Shown: piece by piece, positions 21,321-31,650 of the stretch
How the letters are laid out: every line of letters starts with the position of its first letter
How positions within the stretch are numbered: the stretch's first letter is position 1
Assembly (NCBI GenBank): GCA_021186555.1
Contig: JAJKFL010000005.1
Coordinates: 42,155,635 to 42,219,634 of the forward strand
DNA: 64,000 bases
Origin: Reticulitermes speratus
Lineage: Eukaryota; Arthropoda; Insecta; Blattodea; Rhinotermitidae
Reading direction: 5' to 3'
Notes under the pieces: model-generated
What the model was told of the DNA's origin: nothing
The model's database searches: none
What the model saw: the letters and a program-made list of their open reading frames with translations, nothing else
Translations under genes and position numbers: made by a program

Positions 21321-23244
21321 CTGATGTGTGATGGCAGTACTGAGAGACCGAGTCAGTTGTGGTTGAGGCAGTGATCGAATGCGCTATGGAGCAGCTGACT
21401 TAGTTGGTGAGACATTAGCGAATGTGTCGTTGTATAGCAGTAAATAATTCAGAGCGATTTAACCGAATTTTCCGGAGTGGTTCAGTCTAGGGAACATGCC
21501 AATAGTGTCGTCCCGACCTACCCTGCGAAGCCCTCGGCTACGGGAGCCCACGCTGTCTCGGGGGGGGGGGGGGGGGGATGTTGGACAGAATCGTTGCTTC
21601 ACAGATCTCCCATGCTGAAGGGATGTGAGGTGCACTTCGTCGGAATTGCCAGTGTTGTGTATACCGTTGTGAAGAAACATGTGATTGATGTATAGGGACT
21701 CATTGATGTTGAAATAATAAATGTCAGTAAACGTAAATCGAGGAAATAAAACGTGAATTAAAAAATGAAAAGAGAAAACCAAGAAATTGATATTCCTGAC
21801 TCTCTGTATTGCAAGCAGGTTTTGCGAAGGTGACGCACCATCCAGCAGTTTTCGTATGGTGCAGTGTCATCTACTAGCGATACCTATCATTTGACTTCCT
21901 TCCAGTGATGAGCAGAACATTGAACATGGCTCAAAACCATATACGTCAGCCAGCGCATTCGTGTTGTGAGCCTCCAGATGACATGAGATTCTGTTTCCAG
22001 AGGAACTGTGCCCTGTTCGAAAAATTAACGATACAAGTTGGCAGTTGTGGGGTTGAGCAAATGTTTCGGATGACACGTAACTAGCTATGAAGATATTGCA
22101 GAAAAGAAGAGAGTTTCAGCAAGAAGAGAAGGTAGCAGTAGTTAGGGGATGTGATGAATGGTTGTACGTGCGTCCTGGCATAGCGCATGCGGATTGCCTA
22201 CGGCCCTAATTAGGGCCTCTTTACATAGTGCTATCATTCCGGTGCACGGGATGTATCTTTCCTCACACCAACCACTTTGACGACATCAGTCAAGTGATAC
22301 TCAAGCACGTGTATTTGTTTGTGTATACTATTTTAGTTATTAGCATCTATTTAATATTACAAACTGGAAAACTTCAGTAAACTGAGAGTGCTGTTGAGTC
22401 AGTGGTGTAGCCGTTGGGTAAGTAGTGAAGTGTTTGGGTTTTCACTGCGCCGCAAACGCCGCCTTTTGTATGTCCTCACTCATTTGTAATTTATGTAAAA
22501 ACAGGTGTTGCACGGAAGATCAATGAGAGAAATGGGAAGAGTAGTGCAGGACATGTCCGTGGTTGGTTTCATGAAGACCATGCTGAATTTGAAGGTGGTT
22601 TATTCGGGAAAGACTTAATCAACGCGGGCAGTATACGTATAACGTAACATTAAGGCGCGTTCGCGTAACCATTGTTGCCGTGGAAAAGCAATAAGTATTA
22701 CATATTCTGAATGTGTCTTGTAGCCTTAGTTATCCAGCATGCAAAGCGCATGCGCCGTGTTATATTGTCATTTGTGGCCTGTCTGGCACTACCATATTTT
22801 GTCACATTATCTCAAACGGCACGAGTTTCTGAAAAAGTTATTGAACGTAAAATGTGTGTTTTGATTTTCTTCACAACTGTTGTCTGAAAAAATGTATTAT
22901 CCGAAGAAGAATTCAGCGAGATATTATCATAAATGTACATCGGTCTTCATATAAAGCACCCGTTATTCTTGTCAGATTTTATGAAGCTTGACAGAATTGC
23001 GAAAAATACTCAAATATCAAATTTCACTAAAATCCGTCCAGTGGGAGCCCAGTTGTTTGATGCGGGCGGGCAGGCGGACGGACGGACATGACGAAGCTAA
23101 TAGTCGTTCTTCGCAGTTTTGCGAATGCGCCTAAAAAGGCATCCCATATTGAAATCTAGTATGATTTGATATCGAGTTACGGTAGAATACTTGGTTTCAC
23201 GCCTTGTCTTGTCTGTAGTGGTATTGTTTAGATGTGCGTTTACA
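21321..23244. other. No recognised gene; G run at 21559-21578; TE-like patch at 22975-23140
   Basis: A run of ~19 G lies at 21559-21578. AAATCCGTCCAGTGGGAGCC followed by GCGGACGGACGGACATG near 23032-23090 resembles the 3' ends of common insect repeats (tail rich in GGAC units), but I cannot name the family. Confidence 0.35.
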
Positions 23245-23381
23245 GAACCTTGCCCAAATCACAGGTAGTCATGCCCATATAAGCATAACTTCATGTATAC
23301 ATATATAATATGTATATGGTGCCAGTTACAGTGCTTTGCCCATATTACAGGTAGGGATGCCCCTATAGGCTTACCGTCATG
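23245..23381. repeat. Two imperfect ~92-bp repeat units
   Basis: TGCCCAAATCACAGGTAG...CATGCCCATATAAGC and TGCCCATATTACAGGTAG...GATGCCCCTATAGGC occur ~92 bp apart in the same orientation, leading into the 66-bp array. Confidence 0.55.
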
Positions 23382-23768
23382 TGTTGGTTGAACTGGCACA
23401 GGTTGCCCAGACAGTGGCAGTAGTTCTGTCGGGCACAACTGAGTAGGTGTTGGTTGAACTGGCACAGGTTGCCCAGACAGTGGCAGTAGTTCTGTCGGGC
23501 ACAACTGAGTAGGTGTTGGTTGAACTGGCACAGTTGCCGACAGTGACAGTGTTCTGTCGGCACAACGAGTACGTGTTGTTGACTGCACAGGTTGCCCAGA
23601 CAGTGCAGTAGTTCTGTCGGGCACAACTGAGTAGGTGTTGGTTGAACTGGCACAGGTTGCCCAGACAGTGGCAGTAGTTCTGCCGGGCACAACTGAGTAG
23701 GTGTTGGTTGAACTGGCACAGGTTGCCCAGACAGTGGCAGTAGTTCTGTCGGGCACAACTGAGTAGGT
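23382..23768 (+). repeat. 66-bp tandem array, six units
   Basis: Units start TGTTGGTTGAACTGGCACAG and end GGGCACAACTGAGTAGG, at about 23382, 23448, 23514, 23573, 23637 and 23703. Units 1, 2, 5 and 6 are almost identical. Units 3 and 4 carry about ten single-base losses. Because 66 is a multiple of 3 and the reverse complement has no stop in any frame, three overlapping minus-strand ORFs of 131-165 codons appear. I regard them as an arithmetic by-product. Confidence 0.93.
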
Positions 23769-24471
23769 GTTCCCCCCTCCCCAACCTTTTTATTGCAGGA
23801 CGGAGACTGAGCCTGTCTCCGAAACGGTGTGGTTGTGTTTTTTAATTTTTCAAAATTGAAAAATGGACAAAGTCCAAAATCTGAATGGCGTTAACTGGGG
23901 AGTTCTGCAAATATGGGTATTGATAGGATTTTATTCGAAACTGTATTGCGCTCTTTGCTGCAAGGGGCAGTCGGCAAGTAATTCCCCATATTTGTCTTTA
24001 TTTTATACTGTTTACAAGTTGGATATGTGAACATTTCACGGAACTTCACTACAATACTGATGAAGGCAATGTAGTCTGCATCTTGGTCGATAATCTTGTT
24101 CCACCTTTGAAGAAAAATGTATTCCCGTCCAGTAAAAGTCGAATTAATTTCAGCTTCAGTATCGTACGGATGAATGAAGTATATACACAGTATAGTGTAT
24201 ACACTGTACATGGTGTTTATAGCACAGCGGTGCTTTGTGATTTGCTATTGTACGGTAAATATGAACGGGGCCTACAAATGTTTCGGCTTTGTTACGATAT
24301 CAAGTTCTGCCACTTACACTGGCGTTATATAATAGTCATTTAAGAATTGCTAGCACGTTCATGTCAAAGACAGTTTTTTGGGCCATGTAACGTGAATAGT
24401 TTTTAAAGTCCCACCCTGTCTACCTACTCACTGTAGGTGTAGAGGGTGATTGTTGCACTTGCAATGATACA
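23769..24471. other. No recognised feature
   Basis: Opposed ORFs (23891-24211 minus, 24083-24343 plus) lack recognisable content. Confidence 0.4.
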
Positions 24472-24629
24472 CATTCGGTAGGACTCCTCTGGACAAGTGT
24501 CTACCTGCACAACACACAACATTCACAAGAGACAAACATCCATTCCCCTGGCGGCATTCGAACCCGCAATCCCAGGAAGCGAGCGGCCGCAGACGTACTC
24601 CTTAGACAGTGTGGCCACGGGGATCGGCT
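24472..24629 (-). mobile_element. SINE-2 copy, 3'-truncated
   Basis: The reversed head (GGCATTCGAACCCGC...GGCCACGGGGATCGGC) and proximal body (GGTAGGACTCCTCTGGAC) are present. The distal body and A tail are missing. Confidence 0.8.
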
Positions 24630-25685
24630 GTCGTTAATAGTGTGGAACGCAATTCGTGTTGAATAGCAGAGCCTCCCCATCTCCTCCTCGCGCACACACC
24701 GGCATCGTTCACTGCAAGTTCAGCAGTCGTCACTGAGGCATGGTACCAATTCAGATGTTTCTTTGTCCTGTATTTATGTTTTTATTACGACTGAATAAAC
24801 TTTGAAATTGCTTAAGGCTGCCATATGGCTGCCTGGGGGGGACAACTCAGTTCTTCCTTATCAGTATGTTTTGTGTTAAAAGAACCGTTCTATTCCTCTT
24901 GAAATAACAAAGGAAAGGAATAAATACCACCTAATGAAACGCTGTGCCCACGTCATTCGGACGATGCCTCCAAAGAGGGTGGTGGTGATTTAAGTCACGC
25001 TGTTCGTACTGTTTTTATCTCCTTTGTTTGTATGCTAAGAGTAACGGCATTTTTCTGTAAAGATCAGTGGCGAACTGTGTAAATTATACCCCTCTTTTAG
25101 AGTTCATTCTGTTTTTGTTTGCTTTCCTTGTATGATTAACTGTGTGTCAGTGGGAGTAAATGTTTTTTTTCCGTTTGAGGATGATTACTAGTAGTAAAAC
25201 GTACATAAACATATTGACCAAAACACATCCTCCTCGTGACTAAATTTTTGGTTGTGTTGGCGTCCTTCAGCTTCGGCTGTTAAGTAAATATGTTTTGTAA
25301 CTGCCTGTAGCCAGTGAGAATTACCAAACGGACACACCCGCACTTGCGCAGTAGCTACGCTCTGGAAGGTCCGGTGCAAGTCCAATTTTGCGCAACTCGT
25401 AATTGAGTGTACATGTGGTCACTTACGTATGTACTTCGTATATGCAAAGGAGTTCGGCTGAAATCCAAAGTTCAACACTGTAACCTGATCGGCTGCAGCA
25501 TGACCGCCCTTCTGAGTGCGTTATCGCCCAGCAGTATTCTTTCGCCACCTTCGTCTCACTGCCCTTTCATGCCAACGAGCCAAAATGTTATTTTTTATTC
25601 CTTTTGTAAAAGTGCGTAATTCAGGGAGTGCCTGTCGTCTGTCATGGATTTATGTGTATCCTATATGTAGACAGATATACATATA
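24630..25685. other. No recognised feature
   Basis: Nothing identified. Short ORFs at 25188-25704 overlap in opposite frames without motifs. Confidence 0.4.
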
Positions 25686-25871
25686 CAGTCGAACCCGGTT
25701 ATAACGACATCGGTTTATGCGACACCTCGTCTATAGCGTCAGATATTCTGTGGTACCAATTAATTCCGCACTGTTAACCCATAACATTACACTCCTCGGT
25801 TAGAAAAACACTCGTTTATAAAGACGCAAAATATTCAGTCCGTTTTATGACGTTATAAGCGCGTTCGACTG
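25686..25871 (+). mobile_element. Pogo-like MITE
   Basis: 186 bp with terminal inverted repeats CAGTCGAACCCGGTTATAAC and (right end) TATAAGCGCGTTCGACTG, flanked by TA (25684-25685 and 25872-25873). Shares its interior (AGATATTCTGTGGTACCAAT) with 9099-9276 and 29484-29669. CAGTCGAACC-type ends with TA duplication fit the pogo/Tigger branch of Tc1/mariner elements. There is no transposase. Confidence 0.85.
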
Positions 25872-25873
25872 TA

Positions 25874-26084
25874 TATCGTATGACAAGATTTGTGATTAAC
25901 TAAATATGTATGTCATTCACTCACAGGTGGCGTAGTTACTTTTAAGTTTTTGACAAGTGGCGTTAATCGTTAGGCGATCTTGACGTGTACATGCTTTTGG
26001 CTGTAATAGACTATGGGTAGAGGGGTTAATCGTTAGACAGCAAGAAGATAGGCGTTTTATTTAACGACGCTGAGTTGCCGGATT
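25874..26084. other. No recognised feature
   Basis: GTTAATCGTTAG occurs twice (25961 and 26024) around a ~50-bp spacer. Nothing else stands out. Confidence 0.35.
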
Positions 26085-26277
26085 ATATACTGTCGGTGGT
26101 AGATGAATATGAGTATGGTGCAGTGGTGGAATGATACTGACGGAGAAAACCGAAGTACTCTGGAGAAAAACCTGTCTCAGTGCCACTTTGTCTACCACAG
26201 ATGTCATACAGGGACCGGCGTGGGATCGAATCGGGGCCTTCCGCGCGACGGCTTCCCGCTTGAGCCACGTCACGGCC
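26085..26277 (-). mobile_element. SINE-3 copy
   Basis: Reversed tRNA-like head (box B GATTCGATCCCACG, box A region CGTGGCTCAAGCGGG) followed by a body GTAGACAAAGTGGCACTGAG and CAGGTTTTTCTCCAGAGTAC, which matches the forward copy at 37050-37215. No target duplication was found. Confidence 0.75.
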
Positions 26278-26281
26278 TGAG

Positions 26282-26344
26282 TAGAATTATCTAGAATCTA
26301 GATAATTCTAAAACCCCTATCATCTAGATTCTAGATGATAGGGG
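26282..26344. repeat. Twin perfect palindromes
   Basis: 26282-26310 is a perfect 14-nt inverted repeat (TAGAATTATCTAGA) around a single A. 26314-26344 is a perfect 15-nt inverted repeat (CCCCTATCATCTAGA) around a single T. Only three bases separate them, and both have the core TCTAGA-N-TCTAGA. They lie immediately 3' of the SINE-3 head. Confidence 0.95.
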
Positions 26345-26463
26345 TATGTAAAAATTCAGTTTGTACCTGACACAGAACTGTACTTCCAGTAGAAAGAGTC
26401 TATGAATGCTATAATACGGAACACACAAATAGGCCTGCATTGTGTAGGTAAAATGCAGTTTTT

Positions 26464-26739
26464 AATTTCACGTTATATTCACCGTGCATCATGATAACAA
26501 ATCAAAAGTTTAAAAACCAACATATGCGCTATATTCTTACAAGTGAGTCAATTACCCTACATATGTTTCTGCTTCAACATGTTGATGTATGAGGTGCTTA
26601 TATTTGAACTAATGGATGTCGAGCATATGTAGAACTTTGACCCCCTGAAGATGGCTTGTTGAAGCCGGAAACGTATGTAGGGGTAAATTGACTTACTTGT
26701 AAGAATATAGTGCATATGTTGGTTTTTAAACTTTTGATT
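26464..26739 (+). mobile_element. Foldback element carrying a hammerhead-like ribozyme
   Basis: Arms of ~80 nt are inverted: 26498-26575 (CAAATCAAAAGTTTAAAAAC...) against 26660-26741 (...GTTTTTAAACTTTTGATTTG). TGCAGTTTTT occurs at 26454-26463 and 26740-26749, a plausible target duplication. The right arm contains the ribozyme-like module annotated at 26640-26684. There is no ORF. Best guess is a non-autonomous or end-only Penelope-like copy. Confidence 0.65.
26640..26684 (+). ncRNA. Candidate type I hammerhead ribozyme
   Basis: Base by base: stem I ACCCC (26640-26644) pairs GGGGU (26680-26684). The core CUGAAGA is at 26645-26651. Stem II UGGCUU (26652-26657), loop GUUG, AAGCCG (26662-26667). 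GAAA is at 26668-26671. Stem III is short (A26671-U26678, C26672-G26677, loop GUAU). The predicted cleavage site follows A26679 (GUA). All core positions fit the hammerhead consensus CUGANGA...GAAA...UH. Such motifs with very short stem III are known in Penelope-like elements. Activity is untested. Confidence 0.6.
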
Positions 26740-26764
26740 TGCAGTTTTTCATGTTCAGCCTGGC

Positions 26765-26800
26765 GGTATATACACTAAGCACTAGCCTGTAAAGGGTTAA
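26765..26800 (+). mobile_element. End fragment of piggyBac-like MITE
   Basis: GCGGTATATACACTAAGCAC, then AGCCTGTAAAGGGTTAA, resembles the right end of 27280-27503 and stops at TTAA. Confidence 0.35.
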
Positions 26801-27275
26801 AGGAGTGTTTGCCAGTCAGTGTTCCGCAGAACATCGGTAGGGGTTCCGCGAGAACTCTTGGAATAAATACATAAACATTTTGAAATAGCGCGAAAATTTC
26901 CAAATATCTCTGGAAAATTGTTCGGCAGTCGAGAGTGGCGGCGTAATCTCCGCACGCTACCAGGTGCCCTTTTGTTTTGCTTCGCTTTGTTTGGTTTGAT
27001 TTGGTCACTTATACATATTTAGTTTATAGTGTCTGTTTTCATAGGTTGGAATTCCTCCCTGGAAGAAGGGTTGAACACTGGGTAAGAATATCCGCCCACT
27101 GTGGAGGTCGTTGCGACAGGCTACGATAACCTGCAGTAAAACATACAGAGGGAAAGACTGACCGTCCTTTGTGTGTTTTTAAGTGTTCATAAAATGAAAA
27201 CAGAGTTGGTTCCAGCTTCAGATTACTAACTTTCCGATCTGCATCGTGTTGGCGTAGGTATTTTAAGCATAGACA
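26801..27275. other. No recognised feature
   Basis: Nothing recognisable on either strand. Confidence 0.35.
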
Positions 27276-27279
27276 TTAA

Positions 27280-27503
27280 CCATTTAAGACTGATACTAAC
27301 CAGAATTGTGTTTAAAAGTTGTCCTACCGCGCAGTAAACACTCCATTTCGGTTAGAAGAACAGACCAGTTAATGTTTTATAGGGAAATAAACGCCATTTA
27401 CTGTTAGAAGCACACTAAACGCATGAATACACACATCGTATGGCCAGAAATTACAGTTTATTGAGCGTGGTAGTACACATACGAACCACTAGGCTTTAAA
27501 GGG
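27280..27503 (+). mobile_element. TTAA-flanked MITE (piggyBac-like)
   Basis: 224 bp flanked by TTAA at 27276-27279 and 27504-27507. The termini CCATTTAAGACT (left) and AGGCTTTAAAGGG (right) are imperfect inverted repeats. TTAA duplication is the signature of piggyBac transposition. There is no ORF. A reverse-oriented relative lies at 29006-29165 and end fragments at 70-117 and 26765-26800. Confidence 0.55.
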
Positions 27504-27507
27504 TTAA

Positions 27508-27899
27508 ACATCTTTGATTCCGTTTCAAGCCCTGATTATGAATCTTTGCTACGGTCTTTCGAGTTTTATGCCCTTACAATCCAATTTATTTGACGCTACA
27601 GGCTGGAGGGCTCAAATTTGTAACAGCACTGTGATAGTTTGTTGGTACCATCGCGGCATACCGTTCTGGAGTGCTTAGGTTGAAGAAATGGTCCGTTTTT
27701 ATCCATTAATTAAACGGAATTGAATAACACTGAAAGTTTTAAAACTTTTTTTGGTTAGCCACAGCAAGGCTACTGGACAAATACAGTGATTTTTGGTATT
27801 CAGTTAGGTAACTGCGTGAAAATGAAACTGGAGCGTCTCTTCAGAAAGACTATACAATTCGCAGGTTCTCTAGCAAGATTTTGGACTTTGGATTCCGTC
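27508..27899. other. No recognised feature
   Basis: Nothing recognisable on either strand. Confidence 0.35.
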
Positions 27900-27990
27900 C
27901 TTGTGGGGTATGACACCACGTCATTGGTCAGTGAGTTGCCGACGTTTCGAGACAACGCGGCGTGGTATCCCAGACGAACGGAAACTCATC
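27900..27990 (-). mobile_element. Penelope-like fragment (reverse)
   Basis: TTGCCGACGTTTCGAGACAA (27937-27956) is the reverse of the GUC...GAAACGUCGGCAA module, and GTATCCCAGACGAACG matches the associated tail, though the order suggests rearrangement. The CUGANGA half is absent. Confidence 0.35.
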
Positions 27991-28580
27991 TGTACAGCTG
28001 CAAACAACACAACACTCGCACATTTCGAACTTCCCCCAGAAGTACCCCTTGTCTTGGTACATAACTTGATTGTTACGTCTCTGGCCATATGTATGTGCAT
28101 CTGTAAGAATTAACAACCGGCGACTTAATCGTAATTTTCCAGAATTATGATGTGGGAGTTGTTTTTGGCGGACGCTGACTCGCAGTGTTCTGCCTTTCTG
28201 CAGTTAGCAGAATTATTGTATCTTGTTCGGTCCAAAAGTACTATATGTGCAGTGTAACTGGTAATGTGCTGTTTCATATGTCGTTAAGAGGTGTAAAGGT
28301 CAATGCCGAGCTGTAATTATCGTAAGGAAGATAAGCGGAATAACTGTCGACCCGATGACTCCTGTTGTCCAGTGGGACCGTGTAGGTCAGGGATGACCGA
28401 GTGATGTTATTCCGAGGAAGGTAAACTGGAGTACTAGTGTGAAGGGAAATTGAGTCATCGTGATTTGAATCCATGTCTGTAGTGACTGACTACGAGGCTG
28501 GGCGACGGGACTTCGGTTCCTACCTGAGGCAGTACTCATATTTGGTCGTGTTTAATTCGGGATTAAACGCCGGCTTAGTA
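27991..28580. other. No recognised feature
   Basis: Nothing recognisable on either strand. Confidence 0.4.
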
Positions 28581-28863
28581 AAAAGGTAAAGTTCACCCTA
28601 GAACAGGCCATGAAGGCCCAGAGGGGGAGTAGAGGTATAGCTCTACTCTTTCTTTAACCTCGGCGCTAGATGGGGGTGGGTGGTTAACGCCACGCCCCGG
28701 TCGCTTTACCCCCGGGAATGACCCGGTACCCATTTTACAGGAGGCTGGGTTGGCCCCAGGGCCGGTCTGGACGGGTGCTAAAAATCTCGCCCCACCGGGA
28801 TTCGATCCCCGGACCGTCCAGGTCGTAGCGAGTCGCTATTCCGACTGCGCTATCCCGGCCCAC
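28581..28863 (-). mobile_element. SINE-1 copy, intact with target duplication
   Basis: Perfect 13-bp duplication CGCCGGCTTAGTA at 28568-28580 and 28864-28876. The whole element is present in reverse: tail (reverse of GGGTGAACTTTACC), body, box B GGATTCGATCCCC and box A region. It appears to be one of the youngest insertions here. Confidence 0.93.
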
Positions 28864-28876
28864 CGCCGGCTTAGTA

Positions 28877-29005
28877 TTAGCTAAAATTAAGTCTCCACTG
28901 ACAATGAACGTCTGCTTGAAGTCGTTAAATCAAAACGACTAAAAGGTGGTTCAGAGACGCTGAATTAAGGCGTGCTTTCATTCATTATACCGATGGATGA
29001 CTAAA
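28877..29005. other. No recognised feature
   Basis: Short unclassified interval between two mobile elements. Confidence 0.3.
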
Positions 29006-29165
29006 TAACCTTTTAAAGCCTACCGGTTACCGTTACGTGTTTAACGTTCTGAAATTCTACGTTCTGCCCATACAGTGCACTTAACATCGGCTCTCACCCT
29101 GTGTAAGATTAACTGTTCGGTTGTTTGTAACCGAGATGGAGGGTGTTTACTGCGCGGTACGCACT
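29006..29165 (-). mobile_element. piggyBac-like MITE, reverse, diverged
   Basis: CCTTTTAAAGCCTACCGGTT at the left and GAGGGTGTTTACTGCGCGGTA at the right match, in reverse, the 27280-27503 copy (TACCGCGCAGTAAACACTCC...AGGCTTTAAAGGG). The ends are eroded. Confidence 0.45.
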
Positions 29166-29483
29166 GGAGCCATTAATAAAACAGATTACGTTTCGTCCGT
29201 AATAGGTTAGGTGCTCGAATATGCACGAAGATTGCTATCAGCCATACAAATAGCGCTGTCGGCAACTATTGGAATCGTCTTTAAAGTTATGTATGTGGCT
29301 TTTGATCACCATCTTGGTTTTAATATTAAGAACCGCAATGTTAAGGAAGTGAGTTCTTATTTCTTTATCCAGGTGTAGAAGCACTCTGTTGGACCCATTT
29401 GTGGAGATGCTGTCAAATCCTGGGTTCAGGGAATGTGGTATGTATAAATAAAACTCTGAAGGCATTGGACGAAGTCTTAAGTT
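29166..29483. other. No recognised feature
   Basis: Nothing recognisable on either strand. Confidence 0.35.
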
Positions 29484-29669
29484 CAGTCGAACCCGGTTAT
29501 AACGACATCGGTTTATACGACACTTCGTATATAGCGTCAGATATTCTGTGGTACCGAATTAATTCCTCACTGTTAACCATTACGTTATACTCCTCGGTTA
29601 CAACAACACTCGTTTATAACGACACAAAATATTCAGTCTCTTTCATGGCGTTATAACCGAGTTTGACTG
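29484..29669 (+). mobile_element. Pogo-like MITE
   Basis: 186 bp, same length as 25686-25871 and closely similar. Ends are CAGTCGAACCCGGTTATAAC and CGTTATAACCGAGTTTGACTG. The right flank is TA and the left flank has mutated to TT. A short in-frame translation through it is not a gene. Confidence 0.87.
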
Positions 29670-29671
29670 TA

Positions 29672-31474
29672 AATGCTCTTAAGTTAGTCAAATTATCGTT
29701 AATTAAGTTCAAAATTCGTTCATGGTCTTGTATTATATCAAGATTCCAAGCGATGGGCTCAGCAGTCTATGCATTGTGGAAAGTAATTGTAAATATGTAC
29801 TCAGTACTGAAATTTATTACTACAAGCATCGTATAATGCTAATACTGGATGTACATGTGTTGAGCGTGTGAAGCTAACCTGTTACGTCAAGAGTTGCATT
29901 TAGCGTGAAATCACCATAGTCGCGTGATGACCACAAAATGGAACGTGGGTCTGGGTATGTAGCAAATCCCTAAGGGGATGATTATTTTTCGTCCAAAGCA
30001 CTCGTAAATTGGAACGGATTCTAGGCCGGCGGGCACGGTGTGACCTACACGTCTCGTAGGAAAGAATTATGAAAGGATTGTGGTGACAATGATACGGGAA
30101 ACAAGTGTTAAGTACTGCACGTTGGGGTCTTGTGAAGACTTTGATTGAAAACGTAAAAATGGCTTAGAGAGAATTTCCCAGTCAGTTTTTGACCAAGATC
30201 TGAATTTCGAAGGTTTTCGTCAAAATAGAGATTTTGATGGAACATGAATGGAAGTAATTTTTCAGTGACTTGTCTTTCGTCCATTTTACCCGTACGTTCG
30301 TGTAAGTTGCTTTAGCAAAGCAACTGCGACGTATCATGTCCGCCCGCGCGCGACATTTCGTCTCCATCAGACGGATTTCCGTAAAAATTGATATTGGGTG
30401 TTTTTACTAAATTTTATTGACATTCCAATTTTGGTTAATATGGGTCAAATAAGAGACGTTGTTAAGACCATTTACTGCTGTTCAGTGCCGAGGTTAAAAT
30501 GCGTGGAACTGTTCTGGATTTCTACATACGTTGTTGTTCTTGTCGTCGTTATTTGTTGTTGTTGTTGTTGTTAATTCGAACCCCACATCGTTAAGCCCGT
30601 AGCCTAGTCATATGTAGTTAATCAAGTGTCTTTAAATAAGAAACAGTATGTTGGTTTTTGAATACAGGGATGTCTGTATGCTTTTCTTCTTAATTATATA
30701 TTTTGAAATTTTCACTGTTGTTACATAATAATATTTGCGAAAAGTTACTGCAGCGTTCTCTGATGTCGATCCAATGACTAATCCAAAATAAAATAGCCCT
30801 TTCGCGGTGATTGAAGCCCCTAGACCTCCGAATGTATTTGACAGGTGTTCTAAGCCTTTGCATTGCGTTGTCGTGCTGAGATAAACTTGTCGTGTTGGTA
30901 ATTACACGCAACCTGGCTCCAGGGATAGAGGAATCGGGTCACCGGGGAACTAGACATGTACGTAATCACTTGTAGCTGATGGCACATGTTGACGAGAATG
31001 TATTCACACTTATGTTACCTGTCGTCTATTAGTATGTAGTATCCGTAGACAGAGAAGTTTATCGCAGTGGTAGGGGTTTGGCGTACCAGTACACGAGGGA
31101 ATATTGACGTAAAGGCAGTTTTAATCTCAGTGTGTGGCACCTCTTTGTGTTTCTAATACAATATCGTTTGCTGTAAACAAAAGGAATTTGTTGACGAATG
31201 AAGTTGTATTCATTGTGTCAAGAAAAGTATGTTTGTCATAAAGGCAGTTTATTTAGACTATAGACGTGATGTTGGCAGCAGTAAAAGAGTGCGTGTATAA
31301 AGCAACGAATCTCTCCTCATTTGTAAATAAGTTTCCGTGACACATGTTGGAATAGGATCAGAGAGAAACAGTTACTTGAATCTGATTTTTGTGGCCAGTG
31401 GCTTGGGCAGCCACTAAAATTTACGCTATAAAAACAGTTCAGTAGGCCTGTGTGGTGATAAATGAAAGAGGGTA
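29672..31474. other. No recognised gene; (TTG)n tract at 30549-30572
   Basis: Besides the short TTG microsatellite I see neither repeat families nor coding signals in 1.8 kb. Confidence 0.45.
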
Positions 31475-31650
31475 AAGCAATGAGTTGATTGAAATACTCA
31501 ACGGAGGGCGGACTGTCGGTGTAGATGATGCAGATTCTGGGCGACTATCGGCTCTGACACGTGTCGAATTTAAGGAGCAAATGAGTAGTGTATCCGGGAC
31601 AACAGAATGTGGTATTTAACGACGCTGTCATTCTGCCACAGCCGAGGAAT
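31475..31650 (+). pseudogene. Possible mariner-like transposase relic
   Basis: The plus frame reads EILNGGRTVGVDDADSGRLS, which resembles the linker between the two helix-turn-helix domains of mariner transposases (EGRTSVEDDPRSGRPS-like, with G-R-T..DD..SGR). It is followed by a stop and ATAEELAL. Only about 40 codons are similar, and catalytic residues are not visible. Chance similarity is possible. Confidence 0.3.

Noticed and set aside
23259-23784. Three overlapping minus-strand ORFs of 131-165 codons
   Set aside because: They are the three frames of the 66-bp tandem unit, which has no stop on that strand and a length divisible by three.
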